The notes beneath the pieces are model-generated. The model had not been told where the DNA came from. It ran no database searches and worked only from the letters and a program-made list of their open reading frames with translations. Positions 6,847 to 14,050 of a DNA stretch of 14,050 bases are shown here, in pieces. Numbering within the stretch: the first letter of the stretch is position 1; each line of letters starts with the position of its first letter. The stretch is from Thermodesulfobacteriota bacterium (lineage in GTDB: Bacteria > Desulfobacterota > BSN033 > UBA1163): NCBI GenBank assembly GCA_030024065.1, contig JASEIE010000061.1:1-14050 (forward strand), in the 5' to 3' direction. The position numbers were made by a program, and so were the translations under genes.

Positions 6847-9159
6847 TTGAAGAAAGAATACTCAACCGTTGGCAAGTCTGTGACCCGGCTGGATGCCCGC
6901 GACAAGGCAAGGGGCACAGCCACTTACATCGTAGATATGAAGTTCGCCAGCATGCTCCACGGCAAGGTGCTTCGCAGCAAGCATCCTCATGCCCGCATCA
7001 TAAGCATCGACACCAGCCGGGCCAAACGGCTCCCGGGCATCAAGGTTGTCATAACCGGGAAGGATATGCCTTTCCTTCATGGGGAGTCTCTGCATGACGA
7101 GCCTTTTCTCGCTGTGGAAAAAGTCCGCTACATGGGAGAAGGAGTGGCAGCAGTGGCGGCAGTCGACGAGGAGACTGCCGAGGAAGCCCTGGATCTCATC
7201 GAGGTAGAATACGAGGAGCTTCCTGCGGTCTTCGAACCGAGAGAGGCTTTGAAGCAAAGGGCTCCCATCCTCCATGAGAAGTTAGGGGAATACTATCATC
7301 CCCCCATAATAACCCCGGTCCCCGGAACCAACATCTGCAACTACACCAAGGTCCAGAAGGGGAATATTGAGCAGGGTTTCAAGGAAGCCGACTACATCTT
7401 CGAAGACACCTTCACAACTCAGATGACACAGCACTGCACCATTGAGCCCCACGCTGCCGTCTGCATGGTTTCCCCTGACGGCAAGCTCACCCTGTGGGCC
7501 AACAACGATTCCCCCTACCGTGCCCGCCGGGAGATCGCTGTTGCTCTGAAGCTTCCCCTGCATCACGTCAGAGTGGTAGGCGCTCCCTATATTGGAGGTA
7601 ACTTCGGCGGCAAGGGAGGACTGAAGGCAGAGGCGCCTGCTATCGCCCTGGCCTGGAACCTCAGGGGACGACCGGTGAGAATAATCTACACCCGGGAAGA
7701 GGAGTTTTGTTCCTCCGTGTTTCGCCATCCCACCATCATCACACTGAAGACGGGCGTCAAGAAGGACGGCACCATCGTAGCCCGCCAGACCACCTGCCTT
7801 TGGGACACTGGAGCTTATGCGGAGAAAGGCCCTACCGTCTCCCGAATGGGCGGCGCCTCCTCTGCCGGCGTCTACGACATACCCCACGTCAGTATTGACA
7901 GCTATTGCGTCTATACCAACAATCAGGTAGCCGGAGCTCTGCGGGGCTATAGCGGCCCTCAAACTGCCTGGGCCTATGAATCCCAGATGGACATGATTGC
8001 AGAGAGGCTGGGCTTGGATCCGGTACAGATCAGGCTCAAGGGTGCCTACGACGAGGGCTCGATTCATAGTAACGGCCAGGTCCTCCACGATGTTACCCTC
8101 AAAACCTGCCTGCGCAAGGTGGCCGAGGAGATTGAATGGGAGAAACCATCCTCTGTCCCTTACCGTGGCAAAGGAATCGCGTTTGGTGAGAGGTTCATTA
8201 AAACCCCCTTCCCCTCAGCCGCCTTCCTCAAGGTGAACGAGGATGGGACCATCGAGTTGCTGAGCAGCACCTCGGAGGTGGGCCAGGGTGCGGAGACTAT
8301 CCTCTGCCAAATCGCTGCCGAGGAGATGGGAGTAAGCCTGGCGAGCGTATCCAAAGCTTCCCCAGACACGGCCTTCACCCCCTTTGATGAGTCCACAACC
8401 TCCAGCCGATCCACCTTTCACATGGGGAATGCAATCAGGATGGCTGCGGCCGACGCAAAGGAACAGATCTTCCAAATAGCCAGCCAACAGATGAAAGCTC
8501 CCGTTGAGGAGCTGATGATCAGGGATGGAAAGGTCCAGGTATTTGGAAGGCCGGATACCGCAATCCCGATAGGTCAGGTGCTGCGGCGGAAATATGGCCC
8601 CAGCGGAAGCGTCCTGGGTCGGGGGTTCTTCTACCCAAGTGTTGAGAAAGATACAGTCCCTCCAGACAGCGAAGGCACAGTTTTCGAGGGAGAATACTTC
8701 ACACTCAATTCCATATTCTGGATGTATTGTGCGCAGGGAGCGGAGGTAGAGATCGACCCCCGTACCGGGAAAGTGAAAGTGTTGAGGGTGGTGGCTGCTC
8801 ACGATGTCGGCACGGCGATCAATCCAGCCAACTGCATACATCAGATCGAAGGGGGCCTGAGCATGGGGCTGGGCTTCACCCTCTACGAGGATCTCATCCG
8901 CGAAAACGGGAAGACCATCAACCCGTCATTCTTAAGCTACAAGATTCCCTCGACCTTGGACATGGTGCCGTTGGAGGCCCATCTTGTGGAAGCATCTTTT
9001 GAACCTGGCCCTTTCGGTGCTAAAGCAGTAGGGGAGCCCGCATCCGTGCCCACTGCTGCGGCCATTGCCAATGCCATTGCCAATGCAATTGGCGTCAGGA
9101 TCAAGGATTTGCCCATCACGCCGGACAAGATTCTGGAGGCGCTGAAGAATAGGGCCTAA
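6847..9159 (+). CDS. Molybdenum hydroxylase molybdopterin-binding catalytic (large) subunit, XDH/CoxL-like
   Basis: This 770-residue protein has the normal length and the two-domain layout PF01315 (residues about 15-130) then PF02738/PF20256. Cofactor-binding landmarks are GGNFGGKGG (250-258), GALRGYSGPQ (363-372), VGQGAET (478-484) and GAKAVGE. E730 in the last motif matches the family's catalytic glutamate. The CO-dehydrogenase loop AYxCSFR is absent, so CO oxidation is unlikely. A hydroxylase or reductase acting on an aromatic or N-heterocyclic substrate is more likely, identity unknown. Start is TTG, chosen because aagggaggt at 6832-6840 lies six bases upstream and the N-terminus fits the family. 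It is the third gene of the operon, separated from coxS-like by the palindromic element. No molybdenum-cofactor maturation gene is in the window. Confidence 0.92.
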   Translation: MKKEYSTVGKSVTRLDARDKARGTATYIVDMKFASMLHGKVLRSKHPHARIISIDTSRAKRLPGIKVVITGKDMPFLHGESLHDEPFLAVEKVRYMGEGVAAVAAVDEETAEEALDLIEVEYEELPAVFEPREALKQRAPILHEKLGEYYHPPIITPVPGTNICNYTKVQKGNIEQGFKEADYIFEDTFTTQMTQHCTIEPHAAVCMVSPDGKLTLWANNDSPYRARREIAVALKLPLHHVRVVGAPYIGGNFGGKGGLKAEAPAIALAWNLRGRPVRIIYTREEEFCSSVFRHPTIITLKTGVKKDGTIVARQTTCLWDTGAYAEKGPTVSRMGGASSAGVYDIPHVSIDSYCVYTNNQVAGALRGYSGPQTAWAYESQMDMIAERLGLDPVQIRLKGAYDEGSIHSNGQVLHDVTLKTCLRKVAEEIEWEKPSSVPYRGKGIAFGERFIKTPFPSAAFLKVNEDGTIELLSSTSEVGQGAETILCQIAAEEMGVSLASVSKASPDTAFTPFDESTTSSRSTFHMGNAIRMAAADAKEQIFQIASQQMKAPVEELMIRDGKVQVFGRPDTAIPIGQVLRRKYGPSGSVLGRGFFYPSVEKDTVPPDSEGTVFEGEYFTLNSIFWMYCAQGAEVEIDPRTGKVKVLRVVAAHDVGTAINPANCIHQIEGGLSMGLGFTLYEDLIRENGKTINPSFLSYKIPSTLDMVPLEAHLVEASFEPGPFGAKAVGEPASVPTAAAIANAIANAIGVRIKDLPITPDKILEALKNRA

Positions 9160-9173
9160 AGAAAAGACCCTCT

Positions 9174-9204
9174 CCCCGATCTGAAAGCAATCGCCCAGTC
9201 GGGG
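9174..9204 (+). terminator. Hairpin after the hydroxylase operon, possible weak terminator
   Basis: The arms ccccga (9174-9179) and tcgggg (9199-9204) form a six-pair GC-rich stem with a 19-base loop, beginning 15 bases after the large-subunit stop. No U-tract follows, so intrinsic termination is doubtful. It may be just one of several hairpins in this 427-bp gap. Confidence 0.25.
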
Positions 9205-9226
9205 TGTATGGAAGCTCAAGTGTTGA

Positions 9227-9377
9227 CCCCGTTAGAAATAATGCCCCGCTGCTCCCTCCGGGCCAGCGGCTGCAGCGGGGTTGTGGGTTACATTTCAGAA
9301 TAATTCCGGCGGGTCTCCGACCCAGAGCGGTCTCTGACCCGGAGGGGTTTAATGGCCCGCCGGAATTTCTAACGGGG
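9227..9377. mobile_element. 151-bp MITE-like element with 13-bp perfect inverted ends
   Basis: The ends are ccccgttagaaat (9227-9239) and its exact complement at 9365-9377. The 4-bp direct repeat ttga flanks both ends (9223-9226 and 9378-9381), as expected of a target-site duplication. Inside lie two hairpins. The first has arms ccccgctgc and gcagcgggg (9244-9280), and the second has arms attccggcggg and cccgccggaat. The first 26 bases recur identically at 13979-14004. No coding capacity is seen, so it would need a transposase from elsewhere. The family was not recognised. Confidence 0.75.
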
Positions 9378-9403
9378 TTGACTCTTACAGATGAATCTTC
9401 TTA

Positions 9404-9470
9404 TCCTCCGGCAAGGAGGATGATGAGATGAATCTCGTCGCCATCCCTGAATGGGTTTAGCAAGCCCATT
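9404..9470 (+). other. Cluster of three small hairpins in the convergent gap
   Basis: Three perfect or near-perfect stem-loops follow each other: atcctcc/ggaggat with a five-base loop near 9404-9422, gatgaga/tctcgtc with loop tgaa (9422-9439, one G-T pair), and aatgggttt/aagcccatt with loop agc (9450-9470, one G-T pair). A ten-codon frame (ATG 9428 to TAG 9458) preceded by aaggagg sits across them. The function is unknown. It could be a structured RNA, the end of an IS200/IS605-type palindromic element, or chance. The rest of 9471-9574 shows nothing recognisable. Confidence 0.4.
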
Positions 9471-9574
9471 TGGATATGAGCTGACATGATTTAGAAAACA
9501 ACTTAACTCCCTCCCGGCCCCCTTTGCTACAAAAAGAAAGAAGCGGGGTCTCTGATTTGCAGCAAATTTTTAGC

Positions 9575-9595
9575 GTAGCCGAACGGCTACTTTTT
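9575..9595 (+). terminator. Candidate intrinsic terminator, + strand
   Basis: The arms gtagcc (9575-9580) and ggctac (9585-9590) with tetraloop gaac are followed by TTTTT (9591-9595) on the + strand. This could end read-through from the hydroxylase operon before it enters the converging tctC. The hairpin overlaps the stop codon of the minus-strand tctC. The minus strand lacks a matching U-tract directly after the stem, so it suits + transcripts better. The stem is short. Confidence 0.35.
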
Positions 9596-10573
9596 GACAG
9601 GCAGTGTGGGAACGATTTCTTTGAACATTGCAAGATCCGTCATAAGCTCCTTCTTGTAACCTTCACCGCTATTAAAATCGATGACCACACCTCCAAGTTT
9701 TTCAATGATTGCGATGACCTTTGGATCCTTCAAGGTTTTTTCTATAGCCTCTTCCCATTTGCTGACAATGGGAGCAGCTATCCCCTTTGGGCCTGCCAGG
9801 CCAACACGTGTTGCGAGGGATGATTTTTTATATCCCTTTTCCGTCATCGTCGGAATTTCAGGGAAGTCCGGGACTCGTTTGGGGGAACAAAAGGCCAGGA
9901 TGCGAGCTTTCCCCGAGAGAACATGCGATTTGAGCGAGGGCAGGGAAACCACGGCAAGGTCGGTGTGGCCTCCCAAAAGATTGGTGACACTTTCTCCGCC
10001 ACTATCGAAAGGAATAGGGGTGATCTCGGCCTTTGCGTCACGGTTGAACAACTCTAGGATGATATGGGGGGTGCTCCCAATGCCCATCACAGCACACTTC
10101 AACTTTTTGGGATTGGTTTTAGCAAAGGCGACAACATCTTCAAGCGTCTTAAACGGGGAGTCTTCCCGTACCGCGATCGTAAAGGCAAAGGAGGCCAGTT
10201 TGGCAATGAAGGTGACATCTGTCTCAGGATTGTAAGGGACATTGGGTGTGAAGACAGGTGACATGCTCAGTGGGTCGGAATTGGCCGACACAAGCGTATA
10301 TCCGTCCGGCTTTGAATTCACGGCAAAAGAGGTACCGACCACCCCCCCTCCCCCTGGCTTATTAACGAGGACGATTGTTCCCTTCATATTGGCGCCAATA
10401 AATTCGGAGGTACTCCTCCAGAAGATGTCCGTAAGGCCTCCTGGAGCAAAGGGGATGACAATCTGGACCGGGCTTTTCGGGTAATCCAGGGCCTGTGAAC
10501 TGCCAACCCATAAAAGACAGACCAATGTGACAAAGAGAATGAAGCATGTTCTTGTTCCGGTTTTCTTTTGCAT
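9587..10573 (-). CDS. tctC: TTT-family extracytoplasmic solute receptor (TctC/Bug-like)
   Basis: This 328-residue receptor has a clear signal peptide: a basic start, a hydrophobic core at 11-23 and likely cleavage SQA|LDYP at 28/29. The family motifs follow: PVQIVIPFAPGGLTDIFWR, IVLVNKPGGGG and SKPDGYTL, matching PF03401. It should bind a small organic acid in the periplasm and deliver it to TctAB. It is quite different in sequence from the receptor at 691-1722, so a different ligand is likely. Ribosome binding site aaaggaggt lies six bases before the ATG, and the gene starts 12 bases after the tctA stop. It is the last gene of a tctB-tctA-tctC operon. Placing the receptor last is one of several orders seen in TTT operons. 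Confidence 0.92.
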   Translation of the reverse strand: MQKKTGTRTCFILFVTLVCLLWVGSSQALDYPKSPVQIVIPFAPGGLTDIFWRSTSEFIGANMKGTIVLVNKPGGGGVVGTSFAVNSKPDGYTLVSANSDPLSMSPVFTPNVPYNPETDVTFIAKLASFAFTIAVREDSPFKTLEDVVAFAKTNPKKLKCAVMGIGSTPHIILELFNRDAKAEITPIPFDSGGESVTNLLGGHTDLAVVSLPSLKSHVLSGKARILAFCSPKRVPDFPEIPTMTEKGYKKSSLATRVGLAGPKGIAAPIVSKWEEAIEKTLKDPKVIAIIEKLGGVVIDFNSGEGYKKELMTDLAMFKEIVPTLPVKK

Positions 10574-10585
10574 AACGACCTCCTT

Positions 10586-12088
10586 TCAATCTCCTGTTCT
10601 TAAGTTTTCCCTCAGCCTTTTCTTCCTCAAGAAAAGAGGGGAGAACAGAATGAGTAAAGCCACAATAAGGAATGAAGCAGAGATCGGCCGTGTGAAGAAG
10701 ATGCCGAATTCTCCCTCTGAGAGCATTAAAGAGCGTTGGAGGGCCTTCTCCATCATGGGGCCCAGGACTAAGGCGAGAACCAGTGGGGCAGCCTCATAAT
10801 TAAGCTTCTTCATCAGGTAGCCGATCAAACCGAAAGTGACCATGATGATGATGTCGTAGGGGTTGTTGTTGGTGATATATGAACCGATGATACACAGGAT
10901 TAGGATCAGCGGGAACAAGAAATGATATGGGATTTTTAATATCTTAACCCAGAGGCCGATTAAGGGAAGGTTGAGGATGAGAAGCATTGCGTTCCCTACG
11001 TAAAGGCTGGCCACCAAACCCCAGAAGACATCAGGAGCTTCTTGGATGAGCATCGGGCCTGGCCGGATCCCATGAATCATCAGGGCTCCCAGAAGCAGTG
11101 CAGTCGAAGCGCCCGTAGGAATTCCGAGGCTGAGCATGGGGACAAGGCATCCTGTGGAGGCAGCATTATTTGCCGCTTCCGGACTTGCGACACCCTCAAT
11201 CATTCCGGTGCCAAACTTTTCCGGAGATTTCGAAAGTTTTTTTTCAACGACATAGGAGACAAAGGTCGGAATCACAACACTCATCCCAGGAATTATCCCT
11301 AAGAAGAATCCGAGGATAGTGCCCCTTCCAATGGGCCCGATACTCCGTTTCCAGTCTTCACGATTTGGCAGAAGCCCTTTGACTTTCGTTTCAAAGATTT
11401 CCCGTTTGAAGGCCGTCTCGACATTGATGAGGACTTCAGAAACACCAAAAAGGCCGATGACGACCTGAATGAGTCCGATCCCATCCATGAGGGTAATGCT
11501 CTTGTAAACAAACCGGGGCACACCTGTCATTTGATCCAGCCCGATGGTTCCTAAGATCAGTCCGAAGCAGACCATGATCAGGGTATTGATGATGGAACCC
11601 CTGGCAAGGTAGACCATAATGCTTAGTCCCAGCACCATGAGGGCAAAATATTCAGGAGGCCCGAACCTGAGGGCAAACTTGGCTAAAGTCGGCGCGAGGA
11701 AGATGAGGATAAAGATGGTGATAGTTCCTGCAATGAAGGAGCCAAAAGCTGAGATTCCGAGAGCCGGTCCGGCCCTCCCCTTGCGCGCCATCTGGTAACC
11801 ATCAAGGCAGGTCACCACAGAGGCCGCCTCTCCAGGGATATTGACAAGAATGGAAGTCGTAGATCCTCCGTACATGGCCCCATACGTGATCCCTGCCAAC
11901 AGGATGATGGTTGAAACAGGAGGGACATAAAAAGTAACTGGTAGAAGCAGGGAGAGGGCCGCCGCAGGCCCCACACCTGGAAGAACACCAACGAGCGTTC
12001 CGATGAGGACACCGAAGAAACAGTAGAGGAGATTCGTGGGCTGGAGGGCAATGCCGAGCCCAAAAAGAAGGTCTTTGAAGATGTCCAT
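10586..12088 (-). CDS. tctA: TTT large membrane subunit TctA, complete
   Basis: At 500 residues it has the full family length (PF01970) and many hydrophobic segments. Both internal halves are visible. The first has [12 protein letters not shown] (34-45), [18 protein letters not shown] (69-86) and [12 protein letters not shown] (96-107). The second has [37 protein letters not shown] and GIRPGPML. It forms the main transport channel of the TTT complex, a secondary transporter normally driven by an ion gradient, together with TctB. The ATG is preceded by gaggggc, and it begins 14 bases after the tctB stop. It serves as an in-window reference showing how much is missing from the fusion at 1700-3109. 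Confidence 0.95.
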   Translation of the reverse strand: MDIFKDLLFGLGIALQPTNLLYCFFGVLIGTLVGVLPGVGPAAALSLLLPVTFYVPPVSTIILLAGITYGAMYGGSTTSILVNIPGEAASVVTCLDGYQMARKGRAGPALGISAFGSFIAGTITIFILIFLAPTLAKFALRFGPPEYFALMVLGLSIMVYLARGSIINTLIMVCFGLILGTIGLDQMTGVPRFVYKSITLMDGIGLIQVVIGLFGVSEVLINVETAFKREIFETKVKGLLPNREDWKRSIGPIGRGTILGFFLGIIPGMSVVIPTFVSYVVEKKLSKSPEKFGTGMIEGVASPEAANNAASTGCLVPMLSLGIPTGASTALLLGALMIHGIRPGPMLIQEAPDVFWGLVASLYVGNAMLLILNLPLIGLWVKILKIPYHFLFPLILILCIIGSYITNNNPYDIIIMVTFGLIGYLMKKLNYEAAPLVLALVLGPMMEKALQRSLMLSEGEFGIFFTRPISASFLIVALLILFSPLFLRKKRLRENLRTGD

Positions 12089-12102
12089 GGTTGCCCCTCT
12101 TC

Positions 12103-12558
12103 TCAGAATCCTAATATCCCGCGGGGAATTTGGGCTCGAAAGATGACATTAAAGATGAGATTGGCCGCAATGGTCGTGATCAACCCCCCTATGATGGCTG
12201 TCTTCCAGGTCTGGGGCTCCACAACCTTGAGCAGTAAGCACATGAAGAGAAAGGTATTGATGAGGAATCCAATCTTTTCGAGAGAAAACGCATAAGCTGT
12301 TACGGCTGTTAGGATGATCACAATATTCCACCATCGAAAAGGTTCCTGACGAGTTGCTTTATCTACGTTATTCTTTTTTTTGATTGACTGAAAAAGGGCA
12401 GATAGGGAAAGGATAAGCATGATGAGACCTGCACTAAAAGGGAAAAACCCTGGCCCAGGTTTGTTGAATGCACCGAGTTTTAAGCGGTAAGCCTCAATAC
12501 AGATGATGAGAGAGAAGAGAAGCCAAAAAAGATTATAATTAAAAAGAATGCGTCTCAT
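12103..12558 (-). CDS. tctB: TTT small membrane subunit TctB
   Basis: This 151-residue protein has four hydrophobic segments in the TctB pattern (PF07331). The first helix ends in RLGAFNKPGPGFFPF, with the PGPGFFP loop typical of the family. A second helix, a short basic linker (KKKN region) and two more helices follow, ending before QIPRGILGF. TctB proteins share little sequence, so the call rests on topology, the loop motif and position just before tctA. Ribosome binding site aggaga precedes the ATG. It is the first gene of the tctBAC operon, about 17-20 bases downstream of the expected start of transcription from the promoter at 12582-12610. Confidence 0.88.
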   Translation of the reverse strand: MRRILFNYNLFWLLFSLIICIEAYRLKLGAFNKPGPGFFPFSAGLIMLILSLSALFQSIKKKNNVDKATRQEPFRWWNIVIILTAVTAYAFSLEKIGFLINTFLFMCLLLKVVEPQTWKTAIIGGLITTIAANLIFNVIFRAQIPRGILGF

Positions 12559-12581
12559 TCTATCTCCTAAATTTAACTGTC

Positions 12582-12610
12582 TTTATATATTGTTCTTTAA
12601 AGTCTGTCAA
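12582..12610 (-). promoter_or_regulatory. Sigma-70-type promoter of tctBAC
   Basis: On the minus strand, TTGACA (12605-12610) and TATAAA (12582-12587) are spaced by exactly 17 bases, a near-consensus housekeeping promoter. It lies 24 bases before the tctB start codon, leaving a short leader just large enough for the ribosome binding site. No convincing operator palindrome overlaps it. It shows that tctBAC can be transcribed without the NicX-like gene upstream. Confidence 0.7.
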
Positions 12611-12687
12611 TAACTATAAGGTCACCGTTTGGAACTTCCTCCTATTATTACGTGTGACTCACCTTAACTGGTACACCAACGTCAGGG

Positions 12688-13848
12688 TTAATAAGATCGA
12701 GGTTCGGGAATTAGGCCGGGACGGCCGGGATATTTTGCTGCCACAGAAAGAACAGCTGGGTGATCCAGGGCCGTAAGGTGGCCCCGGTCATGGACGAGGG
12801 TGTCTCCTACACGAAAAGTTGCTGATCGGATGTCACCTGTGCAATGCATCCAGTAAGGATAGGCCGAAGTGGCCGGTGGAGCCCCAATATGAACATGAAT
12901 GTTGGAACTGTGTGAATGATCGATCAAACGATGATAAATGATATTAGGGCACTGGTGCATACTGACATTCGCCTGTGGATGGACGCCGAAATGTAAGCAA
13001 CTGAAGTCGTAGACCCCATCTCCCAGACGTTCACGCATCGAAGTTAGGAACCGGCGAAGGGCATCTGCCTCTTCGTTGCCTTCAATCTTTGTAATCCTGC
13101 AATTTTCAACGGTCAGTCGAATCGGTTTGCTGAAGTAAGGGGATATGCCTATATACCGTGACCACCAGCTGAGCATCCTGTCGAAAATAAAAACACCAGA
13201 AACGTCTCTCAGTCTCACAATTGGATGTACCCACTCCGGCCACGGCCGATAGGAGCCTGCTTCTTCACGTCGTATTGAATACGTAGTGAACCACGGATGG
13301 TTAGGATTGTACGGGGGATTGATGATGCCTTCCAGGTGCGTCCCATTGTCGTCGATCAATTGCCAGGGCAGCCCTTCTTTGAAAGGAAGGGAAGCCTGAT
13401 ACCGGATCTCACTCACAAGTTCATGGGGAGTTTGTGCCCAGGCAGTGCAGAGGAGGGGCGCAGTCGTGGCGAAATTACGTATCATGAGCAGCTTCTTTTC
13501 CCAGAGAAACTGCTTAAGCTCAACCAGTTCTTCAAAGACAATGTCAAAAGAATTATTGATAAAAACATCAGAAGCTGCCAGGGCGGCCTTGACTATAGGG
13601 GGTAGTCGCCAAGCATGAGGCTTGGCCGGCTCATCTATCCAGAGAACCGAAGCATTAGCACCTCGTTGTTGGATAGCGGCCTGAATCCAAGAGATAGCTT
13701 CTTGATCCACCAGATTGTCTCCCCCATAAAGCCCGTCAATATGCGCCAGCAACACAACCTCCTGGCCCCCCTTGATTTTGGCACAATGATCTAATAAGTC
13801 AATAATAGCTACAGCGGCTCCCTTTGGAATTCCTTGTTGAGTTGTCAT
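12688..13848 (-). CDS. NicX/M29-aminopeptidase-like metalloenzyme, function unproven
   Basis: This 386-residue soluble protein resembles 2,5-dihydroxypyridine dioxygenase NicX and the related M29 peptidases. It has an N-terminal alpha/beta part with KGGQEVVLLAHI and a second part with IRLTVENCRITKIEGNEEADALRRFL, the counterpart of NicX's 'GFITGIHGGFEAEYLRDY'. The NicX iron ligands are a His, then His-x-Asp about 53 residues later. Here the counterparts would be H286 (LHFGVH) and H335 with D339 (MHCTGD), so the last pair is spaced differently. Extra histidines lie at 318 and 320. M29 peptidase motifs were not seen intact. ATG 13848 follows gggggac with good spacing; a TTG 21 bases upstream is the longer option. 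It lies upstream of tctBAC in the same direction with a 129-base gap. Ring cleavage, peptidase or other hydrolase roles all remain open. Confidence 0.6.
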   Translation of the reverse strand: MTTQQGIPKGAAVAIIDLLDHCAKIKGGQEVVLLAHIDGLYGGDNLVDQEAISWIQAAIQQRGANASVLWIDEPAKPHAWRLPPIVKAALAASDVFINNSFDIVFEELVELKQFLWEKKLLMIRNFATTAPLLCTAWAQTPHELVSEIRYQASLPFKEGLPWQLIDDNGTHLEGIINPPYNPNHPWFTTYSIRREEAGSYRPWPEWVHPIVRLRDVSGVFIFDRMLSWWSRYIGISPYFSKPIRLTVENCRITKIEGNEEADALRRFLTSMRERLGDGVYDFSCLHFGVHPQANVSMHQCPNIIYHRLIDHSHSSNIHVHIGAPPATSAYPYWMHCTGDIRSATFRVGDTLVHDRGHLTALDHPAVLSVAAKYPGRPGLIPEPRSY

Positions 13849-13978
13849 AATAAAAAGTCCCCCTGTCAAAAAAGCATTGATTACTCAACCACTGTAAACG
13901 AAGCTATTAACTCCCCCTCATGCTATGCTTATATTATTTCTGCCCCATATTTATTAGGATACGCTACACCAAGATTTA

Positions 13979-14050
13979 CCCCGTTAGAAATAATGCCCCG
14001 CTGCAGCCGCCGGCCCAGAGGGCCTCTGGCCCGGAGGGAGCAGCGGGGCA
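13979..14050. repeat. Second copy of the ccccgttagaaat palindromic element, cut by the window end
   Basis: The first 26 bases (13979-14004) are identical to 9227-9252. A perfect 11-bp hairpin, tgccccgctgc and gcagcggggca (13994-14004 and 14040-14050), ends exactly at the window edge. Nested inside it is a ggcccagagg/cctctggcc stem. The interior, read on the minus strand, matches the first hairpin of the 9227 copy for 23 bases (9242-9264), so the interior is inverted relative to the shared left flank. It is probably the same family of non-coding mobile repeat. Confidence 0.75.

Noticed and set aside
7282..8088. Long minus-strand open frame (268 codons) inside the large-subunit gene
   Set aside because: It is an antisense shadow of a clearly conserved coding frame, and its composition is not protein-like.
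9055..9095. Short tandem repetition gccattgccaat in the large-subunit gene
   Set aside because: It encodes AIANAIANAIG, the ordinary helix after the catalytic Glu in this family, so it is protein-driven.
6847..9159. Assignment as aerobic CO dehydrogenase CoxL
   Set aside because: The AYxCSFR active-site loop is missing; the site reads GALRGYSGPQ as in xanthine-dehydrogenase-type enzymes.
5327..9159. Assignment as 4-hydroxybenzoyl-CoA reductase
   Set aside because: The FAD subunit is of plain CoxM length and lacks the extra cysteine-rich 4Fe-4S loop of that enzyme.
9204..9431. 75-codon open frame across the repeat element
   Set aside because: It is made of the inverted-repeat element, is rich in Pro, Arg and Gly from hairpin sequence and resembles no family.
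12611..12687. taaggt/acctta inverted words upstream of the tctB promoter as an operator
   Set aside because: The arms are only six bases, far apart and upstream of the -35 box, so they are likely chance.

Overview
The window reads as a bacterial chromosome segment with moderate base composition. It is built from tripartite tricarboxylate transporter (TTT) genes, a three-subunit molybdenum hydroxylase and small palindromic repeats. TTT receptors and transporters of this style, next to xanthine-dehydrogenase-type enzymes, are common in Desulfobacterota-like anaerobes and related soil and sediment lineages. That placement is an inference from gene style only; the window has no rRNA or marker gene.

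Left part (1-5270, + strand): the last codons of an upstream gene are followed by the first 111 codons of an EamA/DMT-family permease. The rest of that permease lies 4.2 kb downstream (4718-5269), and the two pieces join at the same point of the fold to give a normal-length protein. Between them lie a TTT receptor (tctC), a TctA-TctB fusion missing about the first 215 residues of TctA, an FAD-dependent oxidoreductase with a good ribosome binding site, and an 86-codon piece of a molybdopterin-binding dehydrogenase subunit. This stretch looks like a zone of past insertion and deletion, with three broken genes in 5 kb.

Middle (5327-9159, + strand): an apparently intact molybdenum hydroxylase operon encodes the FAD subunit, the 2Fe-2S subunit and the catalytic subunit. 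A 121-bp palindromic element sits between the second and third genes. The substrate cannot be read from the sequence, but the CO-dehydrogenase active-site motif is absent.

Convergent gap (9160-9586): 427 bp without a gene, full of hairpins. It includes a 151-bp element with 13-bp perfect inverted ends flanked by a 4-bp direct repeat. A related copy begins at 13979 and runs off the right edge.

Right part (9587-13848, - strand): a complete TTT operon in the order tctB-tctA-tctC, with a near-consensus sigma-70 promoter just before tctB. Upstream in the same direction is a protein resembling NicX (2,5-dihydroxypyridine dioxygenase) and M29 metallopeptidases. Solute uptake, molybdenum hydroxylation and a NicX-like metalloenzyme side by side are compatible with catabolism of an organic acid, possibly N-heteroaromatic, but this remains a hypothesis. 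I saw no tRNA, rRNA, CRISPR array or transposase gene.
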